Assembly (NCBI GenBank): GCA_964540515.1
Contig: CAZIMS010000005.1
Coordinates: 1 to 64,000, forward strand
Reading direction: 5' to 3'
Origin: JAOAGA01 sp964540515
Lineage (GTDB): Bacteria > CALINM01
DNA: 64,000 bases
The notes beneath the pieces are model-generated. The model did not search any database, was not told the origin of the DNA, and was given only the letters and a program-made list of their open reading frames with translations. Of the stretch, positions 1-7,754 are shown one piece after another. Position 1 is the stretch's first letter; each line of letters begins with the position of its first letter. Position numbers and translations under genes: made by a program.

Positions 1-83
1 GTCTTAGCTTAGGTATGAAGATACCCAACTGGGAGGAACAGTTGGCAAAACATCTGGCAGAGAAGAAGACAACGGAGGAATAG
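1..83 (+). CDS. rpoA: RNA polymerase alpha subunit, 3' end only
   Basis: The window opens inside a gene whose last 26 codons (reading from base 3) encode LSLGMKIPNWEEQLAKHLAE and then KKTTEE before TAG at 81-83. The LSLGMKIPNW stretch is the conserved end of the alpha subunit C-terminal domain, which contacts UP elements and activators. It sits just upstream of rplQ, the usual bacterial order. The GGAGGAA at its end is the ribosome binding site of rplQ. The 5' part lies outside the window. Confidence 0.93.
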   Translation, partial: LSLGMKIPNWEEQLAKHLAEKKTTEE

Positions 84-86
84 TAT

Positions 87-473
87 ATGAGACACAGCAG
101 AAAAACAAAAACCTTAGGAAGAAATACTTCCCATAGAATTGCGATGATAAAAAATATGGTAGTCTCTCTTATAAATAATGGGAGGATTGAGACAACAGAA
201 GCTCGTGCAAAAGAGGCGAGGAGATTTGCAGAGAAGATGGTTACACTTGGTAAAAGAGGGGATCTTCATTCAAGAAGATTGGCCTTTGCCTTTTTAAGAG
301 ACGACAATGCATTGAAAAGACTTTTTACAGAGATAGCTCCGAAGTTCAATAATAGAAAAGGTGGCTACACAAGGATATTAAGACTGGGTAATAGATTAGG
401 GGATGCAGCGCCTGTAGCATTACTTGAGTGGATTGACTATGTAGTGCCAGAAAAAGAGGAAAAAGAAGAGTAG
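87..473 (+). CDS. rplQ: 50S ribosomal protein L17
   Basis: Large-subunit ribosomal protein of 128 residues, within the usual length range for L17. The N-terminal MRHSRKTKTLGRNTSHR is the family signature, followed by the conserved MIKNMVVSLINNGRIETTEARAKE region reading as a helical core; the C-terminal end is acidic (EKEEKEE). It starts three bases after the rpoA stop with the Shine-Dalgarno inside the rpoA end, so the two are translationally coupled at the end of the ribosomal operon. Nothing unusual seen. Confidence 0.97.
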   Translation: MRHSRKTKTLGRNTSHRIAMIKNMVVSLINNGRIETTEARAKEARRFAEKMVTLGKRGDLHSRRLAFAFLRDDNALKRLFTEIAPKFNNRKGGYTRILRLGNRLGDAAPVALLEWIDYVVPEKEEKEE

Positions 474-475
474 TA

Positions 476-504
476 TTGACTTTATCAAAAAAATAAAATA
501 TAAT
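476..504 (+). promoter_or_regulatory. Sigma-70-type promoter of tRNA-Asn
   Basis: TTGACT at 476-481 and a perfect TATAAT at 499-504 are separated by exactly 17 bases. The expected start point is about 510, roughly 10 bases before the tRNA 5' end. The -35 box begins just after the rplQ stop, so the tRNA can be transcribed independently of the ribosomal operon. Confidence 0.8.
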
Positions 505-519
505 AACCACCTAAACAAT

Positions 520-592
520 TCCCGAGTAGCTCAATCGGCAGAGCGGGTGGCTGTTAACCACTAGGTCGTAGGTTCGAGTCCTACCTCGGGAG
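520..592 (+). tRNA. tRNA-Asn (anticodon GTT)
   Basis: A 73-base cloverleaf can be folded by eye. The acceptor stem TCCCGAG (520-526) pairs with CTCGGGA (585-591), with G discriminator at 592. D-arm GCTC/GAGC and T-arm with GGTTCGAGTCC are present. The anticodon loop CTGTTAA places GTT at 553-555, which reads AAC/AAU (Asn). The CCA end is not encoded, so it must be added by the CCA transferase, a candidate for which is at 33202-34635. Confidence 0.95.
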
Positions 593-605
593 TGATAATT
601 AAGAT

Positions 606-643
606 AAAAGGGAGCTTTAGGTAATGTAAAGCTCCCTTTTTTA
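606..643 (+). terminator. Rho-independent terminator after tRNA-Asn
   Basis: A 14-bp perfect stem, AAAAGGGAGCTTTA (606-619) with TAAAGCTCCCTTTT (627-640), encloses a short loop and runs into T residues. It lies 13 bases after the tRNA and ends this transcription unit. Confidence 0.85.
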
Positions 644-748
644 ATCTATATAACCATCTTAATCTTTAACTTTTTTAGAAATATCTAAAAGCTCCCTAAA
701 TAGCTTAACATATTGATAATAAAATTAAGTTTTGAGAGCTTGGAGAGA

Positions 749-787
749 AAAAATAAGCAGAGTTTTTAAAGTCTCTGCTTATTTTTA
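749..787. terminator. Bidirectional-looking terminator hairpin
   Basis: AAAATAAGCAGAG (left arm) pairs with CTCTGCTTATTTT (right arm) around a short A/T loop, with A-tract on the left and T-tract on the right, so it can act in either direction. It lies 13 bases beyond the stop of the minus-strand secreted-protein gene and is its likely terminator. Confidence 0.75.
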
Positions 788-799
788 TGGGATGTCTAA

Positions 800-1087
800 T
801 TATTTTTTTGCTGGAGCTGGAGCTGGAGCTGTTGCAGGTGCTGCTTCTTTCTTCTCTTCTTTCTTTTCCTCTTTGCTCTCTGCCTTTTTTGCAGCTTTTT
901 TCTTGGATTTCTTCTCTACTTTTTTCTCTTCTTTCTTCTCCTCTTTTTTCTCAGCTGGTGCTGGAGCTGGTGCAGGTGCTGCTTCTTTCTTCTCAGCAGG
1001 TTTTGCTGCAGGAGCCTGTGCGAAAGCAAAGCTTGAGAATACAACCATTAACATAACTGCTAATACTGCTGTAAAAACTTTTTTCAT
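800..1087 (-). CDS. Small secreted Ala/Pro/Lys/Glu-rich protein
   Basis: A 95-residue product if started at 1087, where GGGAGGTGATTAAG gives an excellent Shine-Dalgarno; an in-frame start 11 codons upstream lacks one. The N-terminus MKKVFTAVLAVMLMVVFSSFAFA is a classic Sec signal peptide with an AxA cleavage site. The mature part is low complexity: Ala-Pro repeats, long Lys/Glu runs, then Ala-Pro again, suggesting an extended charged periplasmic or secreted spacer. It is preceded by a sigma-54-type promoter and followed by a strong terminator, so it is a single-gene unit. Function is unknown; I know of no specific family. The signal peptide, ribosome site and promoter make it a real gene despite its simple composition. 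Confidence 0.8.
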   Translation of the reverse strand: MKKVFTAVLAVMLMVVFSSFAFAQAPAAKPAEKKEAAPAPAPAPAEKKEEKKEEKKVEKKSKKKAAKKAESKEEKKEEKKEAAPATAPAPAPAKK

Positions 1088-1125
1088 CTTAATCACCTCC
1101 CTTTTGGATAATATCGACAATATAT

Positions 1126-1143
1126 ATGCGAATACTGTGCCAA
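1126..1143 (-). promoter_or_regulatory. Sigma-54 (-24/-12) promoter of the secreted protein
   Basis: Read on the minus strand the sequence is TTGGCACAGTATTCGCAT. It has GG at -24 and GC at -12 separated by exactly 10 bases, and differs from the TGGCAC-N5-TTGCA consensus at one position. The predicted start lies about 30 bases before the ATG at 1087. The next gene upstream encodes an NtrC-family sigma-54 activator. A direct repeat ATTGATA at 1153-1159 and 1169-1175 lies just upstream and could be an activator site, though it is close to the promoter. Confidence 0.75.
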
Positions 1144-1214
1144 AAATAAATTATTGATATTAAATGTAATTGATAAATTTAGAAAAAAAAGAGGGTTTAC
1201 TATTTGGTTAAATA

Positions 1215-2594
1215 TTAACGTTTTAGTATATTTTTCTCTTCTTTAAGTCCATATTTTTCTAATCTATATTGTAAGGTTCTGTAGGTTATGCCGAGTATCT
1301 TACAGGCCTTACTCATCTTCCATCTACTCTCTTCCATTGCCTTTAAGATTAAATTTTTTTCTATCTCTTCTAAAGAAAGATTTTTTTGTTCGACTTCTAT
1401 GGATGATTTGTCAAGATAGAGTTTATAATCTGATAGATAAGGCAGCAAATCTTCTTTTTTAATCTCTTCTGTCTCAGAGTTAATAATAGCCTTTTGAATT
1501 ATTGATTCTAATTCTCTAATGTTTCCAGAGAAGGGGTAATCAAGAAGAATCTTTAATGCCTCTTTATTGAAATATTTTATAGAACCATTAGCTAAATATT
1601 TATACTTGTCTAAAAAGTGATTAACCAAAAGCGGTATGTCGCTAATACGCTCTCTTAAAGCAGGTATTTTTAAATAAAAAATATTTAATCTATAATATAG
1701 GTCAGCTCTAAACCTGCCATTTTTTATCTCTTCCTCAAGATTTTTGTTAGTGGCAGTTACTATTCTTACATCAACCTTAAAAGGTTTGGAGGAGCCTACT
1801 GGAAGTATCTCTTTATTTTGAAGGAATCTCAAAAGTTTTGCCTGGGTAGTTAAAGGCATCTCGGATATCTCATCTAAGAAAATTGTACCACCGTCAGCTG
1901 CCTGAAATATGCCATTCTTCTTAGTTATTGCGCCTGTGAAGGCACCTCGCTCATAACCGAATAGCTCACTTTCTATTAAGTTTTCTGGTATAGCAGCACA
2001 GTTTATGGGGATAAAGGGCTTATCTTTTCTTGAACTTATCTTGTGAATAAGCTTAGCAATTAGCTCTTTACCAGTACCACTCTCACCGTTAATAAGAACG
2101 GTTGAATCAAAGTTTGCTATTTTAATGACAGTCTTTATAACATTTTTGAAGCTGGGGTGTTCTCCAATTATGCCTTCAAAGTCCTCTCGAGAAGATAATT
2201 TTGAGGTGAGAAACTTTCTTTCCTTTAAAAGTGAAGCACGCTCAACGGCTTTTTTAAGTATAGATAAAAGTTGTTCCTTTTCAATGGGCTTTGTTATGTA
2301 ATCAAAGGCTCCTCTTTTTATAGCAGATACAGCTGAATCGATTGTTCCATGTCCAGTAATTATAATTATTGAAGTGTCAGGAGAGATCATAAAGATCTCT
2401 TCCATAAACTTTATACCGTCCATTTGGGGTAGTTTAAGATCAGTAATTATTGCATCAAAATCGTTATTTTTATATATTTTTAATCCCTCTTCTGCAGAGG
2501 GAGCACATATAACTTCATAGCCTTCTTTTTCTAATATTATCTTTAATATATCTCTTTGTTTTTTCTCATCATCAACAACAAGAATTTTAGACAT
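1215..2594 (-). CDS. NtrC-family sigma-54-dependent response regulator
   Basis: A 459-residue activator with the full three-domain layout. The receiver domain (1-120) has acidic D8/D9, phosphoacceptor D52, T80 and K102. The AAA+ domain has Walker A GESGTGKE at 170-177, the sigma-54-contacting GAFTGA loop at 217-222, and Walker B around 235-243 (GGTIFLDEI). A C-terminal Fis-type helix-turn-helix covers the last ~35 residues (WKMSKACKILGITYRTLQYR). All catalytic residues are intact, so it should hydrolyse ATP to open sigma-54 promoters. It overlaps the histidine kinase gene by 8 bases, making a two-gene operon. A sigma-54-type promoter lies just downstream at 1126-1143, an obvious candidate target. 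Exact orthology (AtoC, ZraR and others) cannot be told. Confidence 0.93.
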   Translation of the reverse strand: MSKILVVDDEKKQRDILKIILEKEGYEVICAPSAEEGLKIYKNNDFDAIITDLKLPQMDGIKFMEEIFMISPDTSIIIITGHGTIDSAVSAIKRGAFDYITKPIEKEQLLSILKKAVERASLLKERKFLTSKLSSREDFEGIIGEHPSFKNVIKTVIKIANFDSTVLINGESGTGKELIAKLIHKISSRKDKPFIPINCAAIPENLIESELFGYERGAFTGAITKKNGIFQAADGGTIFLDEISEMPLTTQAKLLRFLQNKEILPVGSSKPFKVDVRIVTATNKNLEEEIKNGRFRADLYYRLNIFYLKIPALRERISDIPLLVNHFLDKYKYLANGSIKYFNKEALKILLDYPFSGNIRELESIIQKAIINSETEEIKKEDLLPYLSDYKLYLDKSSIEVEQKNLSLEEIEKNLILKAMEESRWKMSKACKILGITYRTLQYRLEKYGLKEEKNILKR

Positions 2595-4023
2595 CTTCTC
2601 TATCCTTTTTGAAGTTTATGATAAACTCTGCCCCCTTATTGTATTTTGTATTAAGATATATTTCACCGTTGTGCTCAAAGATAATCTTTTTTGTGAAGGC
2701 AAGCCCCAACCCCATACCATTGGTCTTTGAAGAAAAATAGGGTTCAAAGATTTTATCTTTTAGGTTCTCATCCACACCTTCCCCATCATCTTTGAATGAT
2801 ATTATTACCTCTTTCGGTTCATCATTGATTGTTATAAGAATATTACCATTTTCTTTAATAGATTCAATAGAATTAAGAAGCAAGTTCAAAAAGCAGCCTG
2901 ATAGCTTTTCTCTATCACCTAAGAAGTTAATTTTATCAGCATTTGATTTGACTGAGACATTTATATTAAGATCCTTAAGTTTTATTTTAGTGAACTCTAT
3001 GACATCATTAACAAGTGAGACTATATCTAGTAACTCTATCTTTAATTTAAGTGGCTTACCATACTCCAAAAAGTTTGTTACCAAGCTGTTTAGCTTATTT
3101 ATCTCATCCTTCACCCCATCAAGAAGCATTAAGATTGTCTCTTTGTTTTTAGAAGGACTGTCTACAATCTCCTCTGATATCTCTGTAATAGCAAGATTCA
3201 TAAAGTTAAGAGGGTTTTTTATCTCGTGGGCAATAGCATAGGAAAACTGGGCGGTTTTGTAGCTATTTTCCATTGATTGTATCTTTTTCTCTAACTCTTT
3301 TTTTTGCTTTAGTTTTTCAACCATCTCGTTGAAGTTTTTTATGAGCTCTCTAATCTCAGGACTCTCGTTTTGATTGTAATCTAAAGTTACAAACTCATCT
3401 TTTGAGATCTTTTGGGTCGCTTCAACAACATTTTTGATAGGCGCAGTAAATCTCTTTGCCATGAAAAATATTATTATTGTACCCATTATATAAATACCTA
3501 TCGTTGAGAAAAGCCTAAGCAAAAAATTTTTTTGTTGAAGATTAGAGAGGTTTTCTAGATGCATAATTACGTTAATATAACCGTAGTTTTCGTCTCCAAT
3601 AATAATTGGTATATTAATCTCCTTAATATTATCGGGGTTTGATCTAACGCCTAACTCTGCTTTAATAAGAAAGTCAGAATCCTTTTTAGCTTGTCTTAGA
3701 CCGACTTTTTTTGGGTTTGAACTGGCAATTATCTCCTGATTTTCAGATAAGATAGAGATCTCATTTATACCCCTTTTTTTTAAGTTTGCTATAAGATCTT
3801 TAAGTTTTTCCTGATCTATTTCCTGCTCGCTTGTTAGTTTTTGGACACTCACCTGAATAGCCTTTGAAAGATCATCAATACTTTCAGTTACCTCAAGAAG
3901 AAAGCTTTTTTGTGCCCTCTGTGAGATGATGAATAAGGTTATAGAGGATAGTGAAAGTAGTGTCATCATAAGAATTATTAGCTTATCTCTAAAACTTAGG
4001 TTTCTTAAGAAAACAAATCTCAT
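2587..4023 (-). CDS. Membrane sensor histidine kinase
   Basis: A 478-residue kinase, partner of the downstream NtrC-type regulator. Transmembrane helices at about 15-35 and 169-190 flank a ~130-residue extracytoplasmic sensor region. A HAMP linker follows (about 190-240), then the dimerization domain with the H-box AIAHEIKNPLNF (His266), and an HATPase domain with N384, the DDGEG motif at 412-416 and MGLGLAF at 437-443. The ligand is not evident. It has no visible Shine-Dalgarno; TAGAAT lies only 6 bases upstream of its ATG, so its mRNA may be leaderless. Confidence 0.92.
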   Translation of the reverse strand: MRFVFLRNLSFRDKLIILMMTLLSLSSITLFIISQRAQKSFLLEVTESIDDLSKAIQVSVQKLTSEQEIDQEKLKDLIANLKKRGINEISILSENQEIIASSNPKKVGLRQAKKDSDFLIKAELGVRSNPDNIKEINIPIIIGDENYGYINVIMHLENLSNLQQKNFLLRLFSTIGIYIMGTIIIFFMAKRFTAPIKNVVEATQKISKDEFVTLDYNQNESPEIRELIKNFNEMVEKLKQKKELEKKIQSMENSYKTAQFSYAIAHEIKNPLNFMNLAITEISEEIVDSPSKNKETILMLLDGVKDEINKLNSLVTNFLEYGKPLKLKIELLDIVSLVNDVIEFTKIKLKDLNINVSVKSNADKINFLGDREKLSGCFLNLLLNSIESIKENGNILITINDEPKEVIISFKDDGEGVDENLKDKIFEPYFSSKTNGMGLGLAFTKKIIFEHNGEIYLNTKYNKGAEFIINFKKDREDV

Positions 4024-4074
4024 AGTAATATTCTAAATTTTTTTACTAAAAAATGAAAATTATTTAAATTTTAC

Positions 4075-4102
4075 TTGACAAATAAAAAAAATGGAATAAT
4101 AT
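4075..4102 (+). promoter_or_regulatory. Promoter of the division/cell wall cluster
   Basis: A perfect TTGACA (4075-4080) and TAATAT (4097-4102) are separated by 16 bases, upstream of mraZ. It is the only strong promoter seen ahead of the 16-gene dcw run. The expected start point falls at about 4109, inside the run of TGG boxes described separately. Confidence 0.75.
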
Positions 4103-4137
4103 TGGTAAAAAGTGGAAAAAAAAACTAAAAAGTGGGA
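4092..4137 (+). promoter_or_regulatory. Candidate MraZ operator: phased TGG boxes
   Basis: TGG triplets followed by A-rich runs occur at 4092, 4103, 4113 and 4133, with one 10-base step skipped. The last two are AAAAAGTGG repeats, close to the AAAGTG and TGGG-type direct repeats that MraZ proteins bind in front of their own genes. The final box (GTGGGA) sits where the mraZ ribosome binding site should be. MraZ binding here is inference from family knowledge; the periodic repeat is directly visible. Confidence 0.65.
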
Positions 4138-4140
4138 TGA

Positions 4141-4590
4141 ATGTTTTTAGGTAGATACGAACACACTATTGACGATAAAGGAAGGATTAGTATCCCATCA
4201 AGATTCAGAGAGATATTGCGGGGGAGTTATGACGAAAAACTTATTATTACAACTTATGATGGATGTCTTTATGCCTATCCTATAAAGGAGTGGAAAGAGA
4301 TAGAGAGTAAAGCTGTTAATTTTGATGTTGTAAAGCCAGAAGACAAAAACTTTATGAGGGTATTTTTTTCAGGTGCCATGGAGTGTCAAGTAGATAAACT
4401 GGGTAGGATATTGTTGCCACCTACCCACAGAGAGTATGCAGACATCAAGAGGGAAGTCATCTTTGCGGGAATGTTAAAAAGAATAGAGATATGGTCAAAA
4501 GAAAGGTTTGAAGAAAGGGTTCTAAAACCATCTATGGATATGGGTAAGGAGATTGTATTTAGCGATATGGCAAGTAAGTTAGGGATATGA
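4141..4590 (+). CDS. mraZ: Transcriptional regulator MraZ
   Basis: DNA-binding regulator of the dcw cluster, 149 residues, the usual size. It has two tandem SpoVT/AbrB-like half-domains, each with the family motif: DKGRISIPSRFR at 12-23 and DKLGRILLPP at 85-94. MraZ forms rings that bind direct repeats upstream of its own operon, and suitable repeats occur immediately upstream. The stop overlaps the rsmH start (ATGA). No clear Shine-Dalgarno other than GTGGGAT overlapping the last operator-like repeat. Confidence 0.96.
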   Translation: MFLGRYEHTIDDKGRISIPSRFREILRGSYDEKLIITTYDGCLYAYPIKEWKEIESKAVNFDVVKPEDKNFMRVFFSGAMECQVDKLGRILLPPTHREYADIKREVIFAGMLKRIEIWSKERFEERVLKPSMDMGKEIVFSDMASKLGI

Positions 4591-5465
4591 GAAATGTTCA
4601 TGTACCTGTTCTATTGGAAGAGATTTTATCTTTTGTAAAAGATGATTACAAATTAGTTTTTGATGGTACTTTTGGGGGTGGTGGACATAGTTTAGCCGTA
4701 CTAAAAAAATTTAAAGATATAAAAATTATAGCCGTTGATATGGATGAAGACGCCCTCTTAAGAGGAAAGGAGATTTTAGAGGATAATAAAAACAGACTGA
4801 TACTATTAAAGGAAAATTTTAAGAATATTGATAATGTCTTAAAAAATAAAGGGGTAGATAAGGTTGACTTCATAATGGCTGACTTAGGAGTTTCCAGTAA
4901 TCTACTTGAAGACGAAGAAAGAGGTTTTAGTTTCCAGCTGGATGGGCCCCTTGATATGAGAATGGATAAAGAGTTAGAGATAGATGCAGCCTATGTAGTA
5001 AATAACTATTCTAATATTGAACTGGAGGAGATTTTTAAGTCCTATGGAGAAGAGCCAAAGGCACAAAAGATTGCAAAATATATTGTAGAAGAGAGAAAGA
5101 GATCTCCTATAGTTACTACAAAAAGGTTAAGCGAGATAGTATGTAAAGCTATAAAGGTAAGGCGAGGAGTTCACCCCGCAACCCTTGTTTTTCAAGCCTT
5201 AAGAATTTATGTAAATAGAGAGTTAGATTCACTAAAGGAGTTTTTACAAAAATCAGTCAATCTACTTAATATAGGTGGTAGGGTTGCTGTCATCTCTTTT
5301 CATTCTCTTGAAGATAGGATAGTAAAAAATTTCTTTAAAGAAGCGACAAAAAAGGGAGATTTTAATATTCTTACAAAGAAACCCCTCACAGCTAATTTTG
5401 ACGAGGTAAGGCTAAATAGAAGGGCGAGAAGTGCTAAGCTAAGAGTAGCTGAGAGAATTGCTTAA
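4587..5465 (+). CDS. rsmH: 16S rRNA (cytosine-N4) methyltransferase RsmH
   Basis: Methylates C1402 of 16S rRNA using S-adenosylmethionine. At 292 residues it is close to the family norm. The N-terminal HVPVLLEEIL and the SAM-binding loop GTFGGGGHS at 27-35 are diagnostic, with the helical insert in the middle and the C-terminal ISFHSLEDRIVK motif followed by the basic RLNRRARSAKLRVAER tail. Four-base overlap with mraZ indicates translational coupling. Formerly called mraW. Confidence 0.97.
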   Translation: MRNVHVPVLLEEILSFVKDDYKLVFDGTFGGGGHSLAVLKKFKDIKIIAVDMDEDALLRGKEILEDNKNRLILLKENFKNIDNVLKNKGVDKVDFIMADLGVSSNLLEDEERGFSFQLDGPLDMRMDKELEIDAAYVVNNYSNIELEEIFKSYGEEPKAQKIAKYIVEERKRSPIVTTKRLSEIVCKAIKVRRGVHPATLVFQALRIYVNRELDSLKEFLQKSVNLLNIGGRVAVISFHSLEDRIVKNFFKEATKKGDFNILTKKPLTANFDEVRLNRRARSAKLRVAERIA

Positions 5466-5475
5466 GGAGCAATCT

Positions 5476-5796
5476 ATGAAAAGTTTTGCAAAACCTTTTA
5501 AAGCTTATGTGCCAAAAGATCTTGATATATCTTTGGGCTATAGAAGTTTTGATAAGGTATTAGTGTTTCAGATAGTACTATTAATATTTTTGCTATTTTT
5601 AAAGGTCTATGTAAGGTGTCTGTATATTAACGAAGAAAAAAAGATTAGCCAAATTAAATATGATATTAAGTTAACCCGGGGAGAGTTAAGTAGACTAAAA
5701 ACAGAGTTGAATAAATATGTAGATGAAGAAAGACTTGATCAGTTAGCAAGGGCTTTCAAAAAAGAGGAAGAAATAGAGGTTTATGTGGTAAGATAA
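5476..5796 (+). CDS. ftsL: FtsL-like division protein
   Basis: A 106-residue bitopic protein in the exact ftsL position between rsmH and ftsI. I place the start at 5476, where AAGGAGC lies six bases upstream; an earlier TTG at 5458 lies upstream of that ribosome site. A short basic N-terminus is followed by one transmembrane helix (VFQIVLLIFLLFLKVYV) and a heptad-like coiled coil (EEKKISQIKYDIKLTRGELSRLK). FtsL is poorly conserved, so the assignment rests on topology and position. FtsL with FtsB/FtsQ activates septal synthesis by FtsW-FtsI. Confidence 0.82.
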   Translation: MKSFAKPFKAYVPKDLDISLGYRSFDKVLVFQIVLLIFLLFLKVYVRCLYINEEKKISQIKYDIKLTRGELSRLKTELNKYVDEERLDQLARAFKKEEEIEVYVVR

Positions 5797-7754
5797 TGTC
5801 AAAACATAAGATAAAATTAAATCGTAGGAAGATTACCTTAGGTTTTCTGGCAACAACGCTGGTTTTGTTGTACCTTCTGGTCTTTTATAAACTTTTTAAT
5901 GTCCAGGTTTTTGATAGGGAATATTATATATCAAAGCTTTCAAGGCAATATGAGAAAACCTTTTATGGTAGCAAGGTAAGAGGTAATATTTACGATAGGA
6001 ATGGGAATGAGCTTGCCATTTCTGTACCTTCTTTTTCTTTATATGTTAATAAGAACAAGATAAATGATATTGATAAATTTGCAAACACACTCTCTAAAAT
6101 TATAAATATTTCTCCAGAAAAGATTAAAAAATGTTTAGAAGAATCAGAGCAGAAGGGTCTTTTTATTCTTAGAAAATCTGAAGATAGGGCCTTAAAAGAA
6201 GAGTTAAATAAGATTAAAGGTGCAAAAATTAATGGTGTCTCAGATGCCATAGAGATAGTAGAAGAAAGTAAAAGATTTTATCCTTACAAAGACTTGGCAA
6301 GTCATATAATTGGCTTTACAAATGATGACAATGAAGGTCTGGAAGGTATAGAGTATTATTACGATAAAAAATTGGAGACCAATAAAGAAAAAGTCAGTTA
6401 TTATAAAGATTTAGAAGATGGAGTAATAAGGACCAAGAAAACCTTTAAAGAAGAGAAATCAATCGAACTTACGATTAATAAAGACATTCAAGCCATAGTA
6501 GAAGAAGAGTTGGAAAAAGGAGTTATAAAAAGTCAGGCAAGAAGTGGTATTTCTGTAGTTATGGATCCTGAAAGTGGAGAGATTCTCGCTTTAGCTTCCT
6601 ATCCTGACTTCGATCCTAATGAGTATTATAAGTTTAGTTCCAATAATCTTAGAAATAGAGCTGTGATTGATATTTTTGAGCCCGGCTCTGTTCTAAAAGT
6701 GTTTCTGTTAGCTGCTGCATTAGAGGAGCATATTATCTCTCCCTCAACAATGATAAATTGTGAAAATGGAAGATATAAAGTCCACGATAGAGTATTCAAA
6801 GAGGCACATAATAAAAGATATGGCATTATATCAGTTAAGGATATTATAAAGTATTCTAGCAATATCGGTTGTATTAAGATTGGAGAGAAGCTTGGCAAGA
6901 GAAAGCTTTATAACTATATGGAAAGGTTTAACTTTGGAGTAAAAGCAGATATTAGTTTAAGCGGAGAACCAAAAGGTATTGTGCCTAAACCTAAAGAGTT
7001 AACCCCTGTTAGGCTCTCTACTATCACCTTTGGACAGGGAATCTCTCTTAATGCGATACAGATAACAAATGCCTTCTGTGCCGTTGTTAATGGTGGTAAT
7101 CTATTAAAGCCAAGATTAATAAAAAGGATTATAAACGAAGCTGATCAAACAGTTTATGAGAGTAACAAAGAGATTATAAGAAGAGTAATATCAACAAAAA
7201 CTTCAGAGTTGGTTAAAGATATACTTGAAGATGTTGTGACAGAAGGTACAGGAAAGAATGCAGCCATTGAAGGTGTTACCGTAATAGGTAAGACAGGCAC
7301 AGCTCAAAAACCTGGCAAGAGAGGATACTTAAATGAATATATAGCCTCTTTTTTGGGAGCCTTTCCAAAAGATAAAACAAGGTATGTAATTTTTGTTGCC
7401 ATTGATTCTCCTAAGGGAGTTGAGTATGGTGGGTATGTTTCGGCACCTGTTTTTAGAGAGATAGGCAACAGGTTATTAGAGTTAGAAGGTGGAGAGAGGA
7501 AGGTCATAGTTATTAACGAGAAAAAAGAAAACAACTCACCTAAAAATAATGAGGTTGTTTTCAATAACATTACTGGCGAGATGAGAGATAATGGGGTTCC
7601 TGATTTTAGAGGTCTAACTCTAAGAGAGGCTATAAGAATTGCGAGCTTAAAAAAGATTCAGATTGAGATAAATGGAACAGGTATAGTCTATTATCAAGAT
7701 CCACTGCCAATTCCTAATGCTAATGCCAATAAGGTCAAGGTTTTTTTAAGATGA
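5796..7754 (+). CDS. ftsI: Septal penicillin-binding protein (FtsI/PBP3 type)
   Basis: Class B transpeptidase of 652 residues. One N-terminal transmembrane helix (13-33), then the pedestal domain, then the transpeptidase with all three motifs: SVLK (S298, K301), SSN (354-356) and KTGT (499-502). The C-terminus from about 600 is a single PASTA-like domain (GVPDFRGLTLREAIRIASLK), which is more typical of SpoVD-like and deep-branching homologues than of E. coli FtsI. TAATG overlap with ftsL. It crosslinks septal peptidoglycan made by FtsW. Confidence 0.94.
   Translation: MSKHKIKLNRRKITLGFLATTLVLLYLLVFYKLFNVQVFDREYYISKLSRQYEKTFYGSKVRGNIYDRNGNELAISVPSFSLYVNKNKINDIDKFANTLSKIINISPEKIKKCLEESEQKGLFILRKSEDRALKEELNKIKGAKINGVSDAIEIVEESKRFYPYKDLASHIIGFTNDDNEGLEGIEYYYDKKLETNKEKVSYYKDLEDGVIRTKKTFKEEKSIELTINKDIQAIVEEELEKGVIKSQARSGISVVMDPESGEILALASYPDFDPNEYYKFSSNNLRNRAVIDIFEPGSVLKVFLLAAALEEHIISPSTMINCENGRYKVHDRVFKEAHNKRYGIISVKDIIKYSSNIGCIKIGEKLGKRKLYNYMERFNFGVKADISLSGEPKGIVPKPKELTPVRLSTITFGQGISLNAIQITNAFCAVVNGGNLLKPRLIKRIINEADQTVYESNKEIIRRVISTKTSELVKDILEDVVTEGTGKNAAIEGVTVIGKTGTAQKPGKRGYLNEYIASFLGAFPKDKTRYVIFVAIDSPKGVEYGGYVSAPVFREIGNRLLELEGGERKVIVINEKKENNSPKNNEVVFNNITGEMRDNGVPDFRGLTLREAIRIASLKKIQIEINGTGIVYYQDPLPIPNANANKVKVFLR

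Noticed and set aside
732..1157. Plus-strand open frames of 141 and 89 codons opposite the Lys/Glu-rich gene
   Set aside because: They are repetitive antisense products of the A/G-rich repeats; the minus-strand frame has signal peptide, ribosome site, promoter and terminator.
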